A program made the translations under genes and the position numbers. The notes below the pieces were generated by a model. That model was not told the origin of the DNA and made no database searches. It saw only the letters and a list, made by a program, of their open reading frames with translations. From Halieaceae bacterium UBA4452 (GTDB lineage Bacteria; Pseudomonadota; Gammaproteobacteria; Pseudomonadales; Halieaceae), in assembly GCA_002389505.1 (NCBI GenBank), contig DGPA01000004.1:51334-68628 (forward strand): DNA of 17,295 nucleotides. The letters run 5' to 3'. Numbering within the stretch: position 1 is the stretch's first letter; each line of letters begins with the position of its first letter. This document shows positions 1 through 6,996 of this stretch, one piece after another.

Positions 1-54
1 TCTCAACAGGCCCTTTATTCTTCCTATAGTTGACTTAGGTTCGTTTTTTTGTAG

Positions 55-66
55 CGAAACGTTTCG
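55..66. promoter_or_regulatory. Perfect 12-bp palindrome, possible operator
   Basis: CGAAACGTTTCG reads the same on both strands. A central CG between A- and T-rich arms is typical of LacI/GalR-family operators, but no such regulator is encoded in the window. It lies about 330 bases before the first start codon, so it could serve this operon or a divergent gene outside the window. Confidence 0.35.
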
Positions 67-84
67 ACTGGTGTTTGAGATAAA

Positions 85-107
85 TTTATGGAATACTTTT
101 CCATAAA
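85..107. repeat. Inverted repeat, 9-bp arms and 5-base spacer
   Basis: TTTATGGAA at 85-93 and TTCCATAAA at 99-107 are exact reverse complements, separated by TACTT. The dyad could be an operator for a dimeric regulator. There is no T-tract after it on the plus strand, so it is a poor terminator. Its role is unknown. Confidence 0.5.
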
Positions 108-351
108 AAGATTGATAGTTCCATTGTGAATGTGCGGTTCGATCTGAGTTTGAGTGCACGTTCCAATTCTGTGTTAGACGCACCACGGCTTTGGTGTGTT
201 GCGTGTCAAAACCGTTGACGAGACAGGAAATGGCCCAAATCGTAAATGCGGCATGGACGGCTCGCATCCTAGTGTTATTTGAGCGGACCGCTTTAGGAGG
301 TTACTTGAGATACGGAGGTCTCATCTAAGTCCCAAGAAAATAATAAAGTGA

Positions 352-373
352 TGGGTAGTTGTCTGGCTACCCA
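352..373 (+). promoter_or_regulatory. Leader hairpin just upstream of the first gene's Shine-Dalgarno
   Basis: TGGGTAG at 352-358 pairs with CTACCCA at 367-373 around an 8-base loop. It ends eight bases before the AGGAG at 381-385 that serves the ATG at 392. A stem this close to the ribosome site may stabilise the 5' end of the message or tune initiation. No T-run follows, so it is not an intrinsic terminator. Confidence 0.4.
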
Positions 374-391
374 CAGTAATAGGAGTATTGG

Positions 392-1000
392 ATGGATATC
401 CGCAGATGGAGCCTCAGGCTTGCGCTAGTAACAACACTCCTGATGTCTGTTCCCCTACTTGCAAATGAAGCTACCTTGCGTCGCGACGCTTCACTGACTG
501 AAGCGCCAAAGCCCGGTGCCACTGTGTTGGCCGACCTGGTTGCAGGAGATGCGGTCTCGGTTAAACAGCGTAAAGGCCTGTGGGCTGAAGCTTGTCAGGC
601 ACAACTCTGCGGTTGGATACGGGTGACGTCGTTGGCTATGGCTCGATCGGGTAGTACCACATCGTCTTCGTTGGCCGGCTTAAAATCTGGGCGCGAGGGT
701 GCTGGGAATGCGGTGTCTAGCACGGGCGTCAGAGGACTTGACGCTACCAGTATTGAACTTAGCAAGCCTGATTACACAGCGCTCGCGGCACTAGAGTCCG
801 GACAAGTGCCCCTGGCTGGGGCTCGCGATTTTGCGGCCGAGCTTAACCTTGAACAACGATCATTGGCACTACTCGCTGCCCCCGAAGTTTCAGAAATGCC
901 AACTGACCCAGCGTCTCAGACCAGCAGTGCGCCCTCGCCACCAGTACAGAAAAAACCAAAGCCCAACCCAGAAAAGGATGCGTACGATGATGATTGGTGA
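392..1000 (+). CDS. Exported SH3b-like domain protein with DDDW tail
   Basis: This is a 202-residue secreted protein. Residues 1-25 form a Sec signal peptide (basic n-region with RR, hydrophobic core, cleavage near LLA/NEA). Residues 26-80 resemble a bacterial SH3 (SH3b) domain: an ATLR...LTEAP...V...L..GD.V.V...KGLW opening and a GWIRV end, with two cysteines (68 and 73) that could form a disulfide. Residues 84-165 carry a GREGAGNAVSSTGVRGLD stretch and an alanine/leucine-rich segment. A proline-rich linker (172-193) leads to an acidic end, YDDDW. SH3b domains often bind cell-wall peptides or proteins, so a periplasmic role is likely; the exact ligand is unknown. The start has AGGAG six bases upstream. 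It is the first gene of the operon and its stop overlaps the start of the protease gene. Confidence 0.85.
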   Translation: MDIRRWSLRLALVTTLLMSVPLLANEATLRRDASLTEAPKPGATVLADLVAGDAVSVKQRKGLWAEACQAQLCGWIRVTSLAMARSGSTTSSSLAGLKSGREGAGNAVSSTGVRGLDATSIELSKPDYTALAALESGQVPLAGARDFAAELNLEQRSLALLAAPEVSEMPTDPASQTSSAPSPPVQKKPKPNPEKDAYDDDW

Positions 1001-1805
1001 TCCTCGCAAGGTTGTGAGCAATGTATTAAAGATTGTGAGCCACACAATGCCTTGGGTTCGACGCACTATGGCTTTGCTAGTCGCCACACTAATCAGTGTG
1101 ACTTTGATGGCCGCTGAGCCAACAGATGAGGTGCAAGCCGGTAAAGAGATTACCGCCATTTACCTTGGTGCCGCTCCACTTTTGAAAGACTCAGCGGCTC
1201 AACGTTATGTGAATCTTGTCGGTAGGCACTTGGCCGATCAATCAACGCGGCCCGCTTTACCTTGGACATTTGGCATTTTGGCAACAGAGTCTGTAAATGC
1301 TTTCTCTGCTCCAGGTGGCTTTGTCTTACTCACGCAGGGGCTCATGGATTTACTCGAGTCCGAAGACGAGTTGGCTGCCATCCTAGCCCATGAGATTGCG
1401 CATGTTGTTCGCGAGCACCACTGGGCCATTATTCAAAAACAGCAGCAGGCGGCAGCACTGATTGCGCGCATGCAGGGCAACATGAAGAGTCAGAACGCGC
1501 TATTTAGTGAGATGAACTCGCTGTTTTCAGACATGATGACGCGAGGTCTCGACAAAGAGGCAGAGTTTGAGGCAGACCGTGATGCCGTGGTGCTTGCTGC
1601 TAATGCAGGTTATGACAGCTCGGCCATGTTATCGGTGCTGGAAAAGCTAGATAGTCTCAAGGCGGACAGCGCAGAGACACAGCTTTTGTTTCAAACCCAT
1701 CCCTCACCATTGCAACGCCTGGATCAGCTAACACTGGTCATAACATCTGAAGTTGAGGGTGCGGCAGCGCCTACAAATATTCCGCTCTATCGAGGCCTCC
1801 GTTAA
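987..1805 (+). CDS. M48-family zinc metalloprotease (exported)
   Basis: This is a periplasmic zinc peptidase of family M48, related to BepA/YfgC and LoiP. From the chosen start (272 residues) the zinc-binding HEIAH motif is at 135-139, and the third ligand is the first glutamate of EFEAD at 193. A late HPSP..R motif, common in the family, is present near the end. A hydrophobic stretch (about residues 28-46) ending LMAAEP is the signal peptide or anchor. In this family these enzymes degrade or mature misassembled outer-membrane proteins; that role here is inferred. The start at 987 has AAGGA eight bases upstream and overlaps the previous stop by 14 bases, which suggests translational coupling. 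An ATG at 1047 would give a more classical short signal peptide but has a weaker ribosome site. There is no TPR extension as in BepA. Confidence 0.92.
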   Translation: MMIGDPRKVVSNVLKIVSHTMPWVRRTMALLVATLISVTLMAAEPTDEVQAGKEITAIYLGAAPLLKDSAAQRYVNLVGRHLADQSTRPALPWTFGILATESVNAFSAPGGFVLLTQGLMDLLESEDELAAILAHEIAHVVREHHWAIIQKQQQAAALIARMQGNMKSQNALFSEMNSLFSDMMTRGLDKEAEFEADRDAVVLAANAGYDSSAMLSVLEKLDSLKADSAETQLLFQTHPSPLQRLDQLTLVITSEVEGAAAPTNIPLYRGLR

Positions 1806-1825
1806 ATGATTGCGAGATCTGTCAG

Positions 1826-3472
1826 ATGAGCGCTCGCCTGCTTACATTGCTTACGCGGACGCTGTATTCGCTGGGTTTTTTGAGCAGGGAGTTTCGCGGG
1901 CGTTTTTATGCGGGGTTAGCGGCTGTTTTTACCGTCTATACGGTGGTCCATTTTTCACCTCAAATTCTTTCTGGGTATTCAGCCGACCGACTGGATTACG
2001 ACGGTGGAACCTTGGATCTGGCTCTTGAATGGCGTTTGTCATCACCAGCGGCAAGCGACGATATAGTCATTGTAGATATCGATGAGCGGTCACTTGCATT
2101 GCTTGCCGAGGATTACGGTCGATGGCCCTGGCCTCGTTCGGTGATGGGCGATTTCTTGGCCTTGTTAAGTGAGCGCGAACCAGCGGCTATTGGCGTTAAT
2201 GTCATGTACAGCGATGCCGATCTCAACGACCCCGATGGTGATGCACTCCTAGGTGAGATTATTGGGTACTTGCCTAACGTCACCTTTCCTATGACGCGGC
2301 TGTCGCCCGAAAACGACAGCCTAAGCGAGGTTGTCGTAGGGCAAATCCCCGGTGCAGTGGTGGCCGACGGGCAGGACCCGCAAGGCACCTTGTCCCTGCT
2401 GTACACACTGTTCTCCGAGGCCCATGCGAATATGGGGCTCAACAATTTAGTCCTCGATGATGACGGCGTGGTTAGGCGACAGCAACCGCAATGGCTCGAT
2501 GATGGCTTCACACTGCCTTCCATGGCGTATCAAATGGCTAGGCTGGGGGGGGCGATAGCTCCGGACGCTTCACCCTTACACCCCGAATACTTGCTCAACT
2601 GGCGCAACAAGCAAAGTGACTACACCCGGCTTTCCTTTGTGGATGTCTACAACGCTTTACTAGAGGGGCAGGAGGCTAGTACCGCTAATCTCGCAGGAAA
2701 GTTCATTATTGTGGGTCTGACGGCGCCGGGGCTTGCAGTTCTCAAAGGCACTGCCTTGGGGCCTGCAACCGATGACAATTTGATCATCGCTACAGCTTTG
2801 GATGATTTGCTCTCAGAGACTGGTCTACTCACCTTGCCCTGGTGGTTAACCATGGCGCTAGCCATTTCCACGTTTTGGGGCTTGGCTTGGTGCTACCTCA
2901 ACGGCGTGGACGAAGAGCTCATTGATTTGGGGTTTGTGATTTACGAAAGCATCGCCGTCTTTATTACGATTGGCTCCATTAGTTTTACACGTTACGCGGT
3001 AGACCTTTCCTACGTCGTTCTAACCGCCATGGCTTTCTTTACAGTAGCGTTTGTCTATGAAATGCCAGCCACAGGTTCTAAGCGAGCAACGCGACGCTTT
3101 TTTGCCTCGCGTCCGTGGCTTGGCACTTCGCGAATTTGTGCAATTGCCTTCTATGATCTGGATGATGCCTTTGAAACTGCCTCGGGAGTATTTCAAAGGC
3201 GATTAGGCGCAAAACGGGTTTACCCCATTGATAATTTGTTCTCGGGCGCAAGTATAGCGGCAGACTTTTTGGAGCCGGTTCGGCTATTACTACTGCTAGA
3301 CCCCGTGCAGGATGATGACGATTTGCGGGCGCTTGATGCTTGTCATGGCATCACGGTGTCATATATCAGTAATGTCACCGATGAAGATGCGATACGTAGC
3401 GCCATTAGTCAGGTCACGTTACAGGCTTCGCTGGATTTGTTGGAAGAGGTTAAAGGAGTAGGTGGTGAATAG
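1826..3472 (+). CDS. CHASE2-domain membrane protein without a recognised output domain
   Basis: This is a 548-residue inner-membrane protein. A hydrophobic segment near residues 28-46 is followed by an extracytoplasmic CHASE2 sensor domain (about 48-335). Its hallmarks are the opening DRLDY...LDLALEWR, then IVIVDIDERSL, the WPWPR motif and the AAIGVNVMYSD strand. Three close membrane helices follow (about 338-361, 368-392, 395-413), the usual CHASE2 layout. CHASE2 proteins normally end in an adenylate cyclase, GGDEF/EAL, kinase or phosphatase domain. Here the last ~130 residues contain none of those motifs. The segment looks globular (hydrophobic strand RLLLLLDP, acidic DDDDL run) but I do not recognise it. 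The gene starts 20 bases after the protease stop with a weak ribosome site. It could pass an envelope signal to a partner by contact. Confidence 0.88.
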   Translation: MSARLLTLLTRTLYSLGFLSREFRGRFYAGLAAVFTVYTVVHFSPQILSGYSADRLDYDGGTLDLALEWRLSSPAASDDIVIVDIDERSLALLAEDYGRWPWPRSVMGDFLALLSEREPAAIGVNVMYSDADLNDPDGDALLGEIIGYLPNVTFPMTRLSPENDSLSEVVVGQIPGAVVADGQDPQGTLSLLYTLFSEAHANMGLNNLVLDDDGVVRRQQPQWLDDGFTLPSMAYQMARLGGAIAPDASPLHPEYLLNWRNKQSDYTRLSFVDVYNALLEGQEASTANLAGKFIIVGLTAPGLAVLKGTALGPATDDNLIIATALDDLLSETGLLTLPWWLTMALAISTFWGLAWCYLNGVDEELIDLGFVIYESIAVFITIGSISFTRYAVDLSYVVLTAMAFFTVAFVYEMPATGSKRATRRFFASRPWLGTSRICAIAFYDLDDAFETASGVFQRRLGAKRVYPIDNLFSGASIAADFLEPVRLLLLLDPVQDDDDLRALDACHGITVSYISNVTDEDAIRSAISQVTLQASLDLLEEVKGVGGE

Positions 3473-4673
3473 TTTTTCTCGATATACGCATCGGCTAACC
3501 CAACGGGTAGCGTTAATGCTTGCCTTGGGCATATGTTCGTCTGTGGTATACGGGCAAGATGACCCGCACACCATACTCTGGGCAGGTATTGCGTTTCGGG
3601 GGAATATGTCCGACACCGCTGAGTTGCTGCCGTTGACCAAGTCGGTGATCGATGAAGTCGGCCTCGCTAAGCTGAATACAATAGCCTGGGAAGGCATTCA
3701 GCGCATCAAGCGAGACGATATTCGGTTTAGTCAAGCGGTGGGAGAATCAACCTCAGGTGATGCCATTGCCCTTGCTCTTGCGTTGGACTTCGAACAGTTT
3801 CAGGAGAGTGTGGTTCGCGGTAATGTCTGTGCTTTTGGGCGACTTTGGGCTCAAGTGCTGGTATTCGATTTTTCCGAGAAAAAGTTGATCGGCGCTTTCC
3901 CTTTGCGAGTTGAGACGCCTAACAGCTGTGAGCGTGACGTTACTGTCTTTCCTGAAGACAAAAAGCGAGCCCTTGTGCGTCAGCTACTTTTTGAGGATGC
4001 CTTTAAAAGCATACTTTCAGCTTTTGAGCGTCAATTAGCAGACCAACAATTTCATTCGGGCTGGCAGGCTAATATTAAGGTGACCGAAGTTGCGTTAGGT
4101 AAGTTCACCAAGGAAATGCTCAAGGAGAGTGCTTGGAGCGAAGCCGCTTACCGCAGATGGTTAGCGGCTACCTTTGCGGCAGCCATGTCTGATCAGCAAC
4201 GGATTCCTGTTCTACCTTACAGTTTAGGTGGTGCTATAGCGGGCGCCATGCCTTTGCGCTTTGGTGACAGCGAAGCCTTCAACATTACGCTACCGCCCGA
4301 GGACTACGCCGTTAAATTAACAGCGCGTGGTTACGTAGAGAAAACCTTAGACGAGTCTAAGAGTCGAGTCGCGAAATCACATATTTTCAGTTTGGGCGTG
4401 GATTTTTATGACCCAGATTTCGGGGACCATTACCTGAATGAAAATATGAATATTGCGAGAACGGGCGAATACGCCAAGACCGATAGTATCGACGTGGTTC
4501 AGATTTATGAGGAGATCACCTCGGTACTGGTGAGTGAGTTTCTTTCACAATTTCCCAAGCCGGACAAAGCTTGGGTAACGAAACATGTTAAATCCAAAGC
4601 TAAGTGGAAGGCCCTTCAAAAGAATTTTGAGGCGGTGGATAAAGAAATCTTTGCCAATATCCGAGGAGACTAA
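3465..4673 (+). CDS. Exported protein of unknown function (about 402 residues)
   Basis: I do not recognise this family. The N-terminus is a Sec signal peptide (basic start with R and H, core VALMLALGICSSVV, cleavage near VYG/QDD), so the mature protein is probably periplasmic. The mature chain is soluble and mixed alpha/beta, with two cysteines (in RGNVCAFG and PNSCERD) that may form a disulfide. Two GTG codons stand in tandem at 3462 and 3465. The second is preferred because AAAGGAG at 3452-3458 sits six bases before it. The gene overlaps the CHASE2 stop and is followed after two bases by the next gene, so it is part of the same operon. Its placement between a CHASE2 sensor and FlgT/CsgG-like genes suggests an envelope role. 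Confidence 0.8.
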   Translation: MNSFSRYTHRLTQRVALMLALGICSSVVYGQDDPHTILWAGIAFRGNMSDTAELLPLTKSVIDEVGLAKLNTIAWEGIQRIKRDDIRFSQAVGESTSGDAIALALALDFEQFQESVVRGNVCAFGRLWAQVLVFDFSEKKLIGAFPLRVETPNSCERDVTVFPEDKKRALVRQLLFEDAFKSILSAFERQLADQQFHSGWQANIKVTEVALGKFTKEMLKESAWSEAAYRRWLAATFAAAMSDQQRIPVLPYSLGGAIAGAMPLRFGDSEAFNITLPPEDYAVKLTARGYVEKTLDESKSRVAKSHIFSLGVDFYDPDFGDHYLNENMNIARTGEYAKTDSIDVVQIYEEITSVLVSEFLSQFPKPDKAWVTKHVKSKAKWKALQKNFEAVDKEIFANIRGD

Positions 4674-4675
4674 TA

Positions 4676-5824
4676 GTGATTCAATCGACACATAATAAGC
4701 TAGCGAGTTTAACGCTGTGCTGCCTTTTTGCTTTTACACTGTACAACCCCGCTTGGGGTCAAGATGATGATGGAGAAAGCGAAACCGCTGTTGGTACACA
4801 ATATGCCAAAGGGATGGCCAGCCAAGCGGTAAGCGGTCGCTGGCTCTCGAAAGCTTGTAAAGGCGAGCAGGCAACGGACAACGATGAATATATGGCTGTG
4901 CTGAATTCAGCGAAAGCGAGTGCCCTGCGTGCTTGGGCGGCTCAGAAAAGTATTGCCTTCTCGGATTTATTTGCTCGCGCTGAAGATGACGTGATGGCCG
5001 ATATAGATCGCTACTTGCTGAATTCCAATGTGAAGCAAAAGTGCAAGGGCAAAGAGCTACAGATTGCGGTACGTGGCGAAGTTAACGAAGGGGCTATCTC
5101 GCAACTTATGGCGAGTAAACGCACTGCCGTGCAAGGGCCGCGCTCGCGTATGACAGCTGTCTTTGTGGCACGCCGTCAGGCATCGGTTAAATCTTACGAC
5201 GCTAAAGTCACCAACATTTCCGAGCAGAAAGAGTTTTCTGAAGCTGAGCAAACTGCCGATGTATCGGGCGCTTCTATGTCAGCATCGGGCATGAGCTCTA
5301 CGCGCACCGTTAACACCACGGGGGGAAGTACAGAGAGGAAAGCAGACAAAATTGCCTACGATGTTTTTCAGGCCGACGGTCTAGATGCCGCGGTAAATCA
5401 AACCTTTGCATCTGCTGGGTATCGGGCTATTGATGCGTCTCAGGTAGCAGGCCGCTTCCCGGGTTTCGATTTGAACGCATTGCGCGCAGAGTTTGCCGTA
5501 GGTGACGACTTAAGCCCCGAGACGAAAAATGCTGCGTTCAATGCCATTGCAGGAAAGATACCGCTGCTTGTTATTGCTACCGTTGATGTCGAAGTAGCTG
5601 CGGAGTCCAAGCAATCCGGTAGGATTGGGAGCACGGTGAAGGTGAAAGGTACCGTGTATCAAGATGATGGTTTATTTTACGAGGTTGTCGCGTCGGTGGC
5701 GCCCACACAAGTGTACCAAGAAGGGCGAAGTCAGACTTCCGCAGAAACCAGCGCGCTTATTAAGGCGGCTCAGCAAGCCAGCGAAGAAATTATCAATCAA
5801 CTCTATGCTCAGGGGATCTACTAA
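4676..5824 (+). CDS. Exported protein, possibly related to the FlgT N-terminal/LPP20 fold
   Basis: This 382-residue protein begins with a signal peptide cleaved near AWG/QDD (residue 28). Residues 74-145 show the pattern of many envelope proteins of the FlgT N-terminal/LPP20 type: a helix rich in alanine (LNSAKASALRAWAAQ), then a polar segment, then LQIAVRGEVN as a strand. This match is faint and inferred. Residues 196-222 are a low-complexity Ser/Met/Thr/Gly linker. The second half has strands such as IPLLVIATVDVEV and TVKVKGTVYQ and an alanine-rich terminal helix, ending QLYAQGIY. The start is GTG with AGGAGA at 4664-4669. The stop overlaps the next ATG by one base (TAATG), a sign of coupling. 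The partner is likely the FlgT/CsgG-like protein two genes downstream. Confidence 0.8.
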   Translation: MIQSTHNKLASLTLCCLFAFTLYNPAWGQDDDGESETAVGTQYAKGMASQAVSGRWLSKACKGEQATDNDEYMAVLNSAKASALRAWAAQKSIAFSDLFARAEDDVMADIDRYLLNSNVKQKCKGKELQIAVRGEVNEGAISQLMASKRTAVQGPRSRMTAVFVARRQASVKSYDAKVTNISEQKEFSEAEQTADVSGASMSASGMSSTRTVNTTGGSTERKADKIAYDVFQADGLDAAVNQTFASAGYRAIDASQVAGRFPGFDLNALRAEFAVGDDLSPETKNAAFNAIAGKIPLLVIATVDVEVAAESKQSGRIGSTVKVKGTVYQDDGLFYEVVASVAPTQVYQEGRSQTSAETSALIKAAQQASEEIINQLYAQGIY

Positions 5825-6996
5825 TGAACCTTAAATTATTAGCGGTATTACTCAGTACAGCCTGCCTCGCGTTACCAAGCATTTCTCATGCGCAATTTGG
5901 TGGATTACTTGGCGGTTCCAAAAAAGAAGAAAGCAAAGATAGCAGTGCCAAAAAGAGCAACCCTTTCGGCAGCTTATTAGGTGGTGGTGGAGAAGAGGCC
6001 GATGAAGCCGAGGCTGAACCCACGTTAATCCCGGCTGCTGCTTGGCTAGCCATGGATGAAGAAGGACAGGCGGCTTATGTGGCCGAATTGCGAGAAACTT
6101 ACCCAGAGAATCCACCTCTTGGTAGTAAGGAAGCGGCCGAAGCCGCGGCAGCAAAGGAAGAGGAATCTGGCGCTATGGGGTTCTTGAAGGGGGCTTCCAA
6201 TATGCTGGGCGGCGGCGGGGAGGTCGATGAGGGAGAACTCATTCGTGGTCTCAACGACGAAAAGCTCGCGGTGTATCTCGCACTCGATTCTCAAAGCCGT
6301 ATCCGTTACGCGTTGGCATCAGAACAGGAGGCGCTGGTTAAAGTATTTAAAGCGGCGACGATTGAGGTTGCTCAAGGTCAGAGTAAATTATTGCGCGCCT
6401 TTAACCGCAATGATGAGGCCGCAGCATTGGAAGCCAGTGCGGCGCTGGCCGCTGCCGATTGCGATACTGCCTGTCTCGAGGGAGTGATTGAGCAATCCGC
6501 TAGTTCCACAGAGCTCATCAGTGAGCTCACCGACAACCAAGAGCAGATGACCGAGGAAGGTAAGGCCAGCTATAACAAGGCCTGGGGTGACTTTGCACTC
6601 GGTACAATTAACGCATTACTCGTAGTGCCTGTAGCCTCCGAATGGGGTCCTAAAGCTCTTAACGCTGTTGCCGAGGAAACGAGCGCGGGCATTACCGGCG
6701 CGATGAATGCGGCCACATCAAGTATGCAAGCCGAGCTAACAGCCACAACGATGAGCGAGGAAGAGAAGGCGGCTTTGGGTGAAGCTCAGCAAGCTCAAGT
6801 AGCCGAGGCCAACGCAGCCATGGAAGCCATGTCAGGTAAGCTTGCTGAGCTCTTGGCGCCAGGAAAGCTAGTGGTGACCAAGGGGATCCCGCTTATCGTC
6901 GATTGGGGCAAACTTGTAAAAGGCCTACTCACCTATGGCAAAGAGCAAGAGCTAGACACATCGGGTGCCGATGAGTTCGATTTCGGCGATGTTTGA
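5824..6996 (+). CDS. Exported glycine-rich, alanine/glutamate-rich protein of unknown function
   Basis: I do not recognise this 390-residue protein. Residues 1-23 are a signal peptide cleaved near SHA/QFG. The mature N-terminus carries three related glycine-rich motifs: FGGLLGGSKKEE (25-36), FGSLLGGGGEEAD (48-60) and a weaker MGFLKGASNMLGGGGEVDEG (118-137). Most of the rest is alanine- and glutamate-rich helix. Two cysteines (213 and 217) lie close together. The segment 256-271 is moderately hydrophobic, and the end reads ADEFDFGDV. AGGGG at 5811-5815 is a good ribosome site and the ATG overlaps the previous stop. Sitting directly before a CsgG-domain gene, it could be a secreted or structural subunit, but that is speculation from context and composition. 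Confidence 0.78.
   Translation: MNLKLLAVLLSTACLALPSISHAQFGGLLGGSKKEESKDSSAKKSNPFGSLLGGGGEEADEAEAEPTLIPAAAWLAMDEEGQAAYVAELRETYPENPPLGSKEAAEAAAAKEEESGAMGFLKGASNMLGGGGEVDEGELIRGLNDEKLAVYLALDSQSRIRYALASEQEALVKVFKAATIEVAQGQSKLLRAFNRNDEAAALEASAALAAADCDTACLEGVIEQSASSTELISELTDNQEQMTEEGKASYNKAWGDFALGTINALLVVPVASEWGPKALNAVAEETSAGITGAMNAATSSMQAELTATTMSEEEKAALGEAQQAQVAEANAAMEAMSGKLAELLAPGKLVVTKGIPLIVDWGKLVKGLLTYGKEQELDTSGADEFDFGDV

Larger units (their letters stand above)
1..391. other. Upstream non-coding region with stacked inverted repeats; likely promoter and leader
   Basis: No convincing gene is seen in these 391 bases. They hold a perfect 12-bp palindrome, a 9-bp-arm inverted repeat, an imperfect hairpin near 177-207 (CACCA at 181-185 against TGGTG at 192-196, with flanking GAC/GTC), an 11-bp interrupted palindrome AGCGG-A-CCGCT at 282-292, and a leader hairpin at 352-373. 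The first gene then starts at 392 behind AGGAG. TTGACT-like boxes occur (for example 30-35) but none has a good -10 at proper spacing, so I do not call a promoter. The region most likely controls the 392-8320 operon. I matched none of it to a known riboswitch class. Confidence 0.6.

Noticed and set aside
177..220. Possible c-di-GMP (GEMM) riboswitch, because of GACGC and CCACGG-like words
   Set aside because: The order and spacing of the conserved boxes do not match, and the expected GNRA loop and receptor are not seen.
119..328. Open frame of 70 codons on the plus strand with an internal ATG at 230 (32 residues), ending at 328
   Set aside because: The product is cysteine-rich without pattern, the ATG lacks a properly spaced ribosome site, and a frame of this length is expected by chance. 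The hairpins in the region favour a leader.
831..986. N-terminal extension of the M48 protease frame back to an ATG at 831
   Set aside because: It lies entirely inside the first gene, encodes a basic non-conserved-looking sequence and would put about 80 residues before the signal peptide. The ATG at 987 has a better ribosome site.
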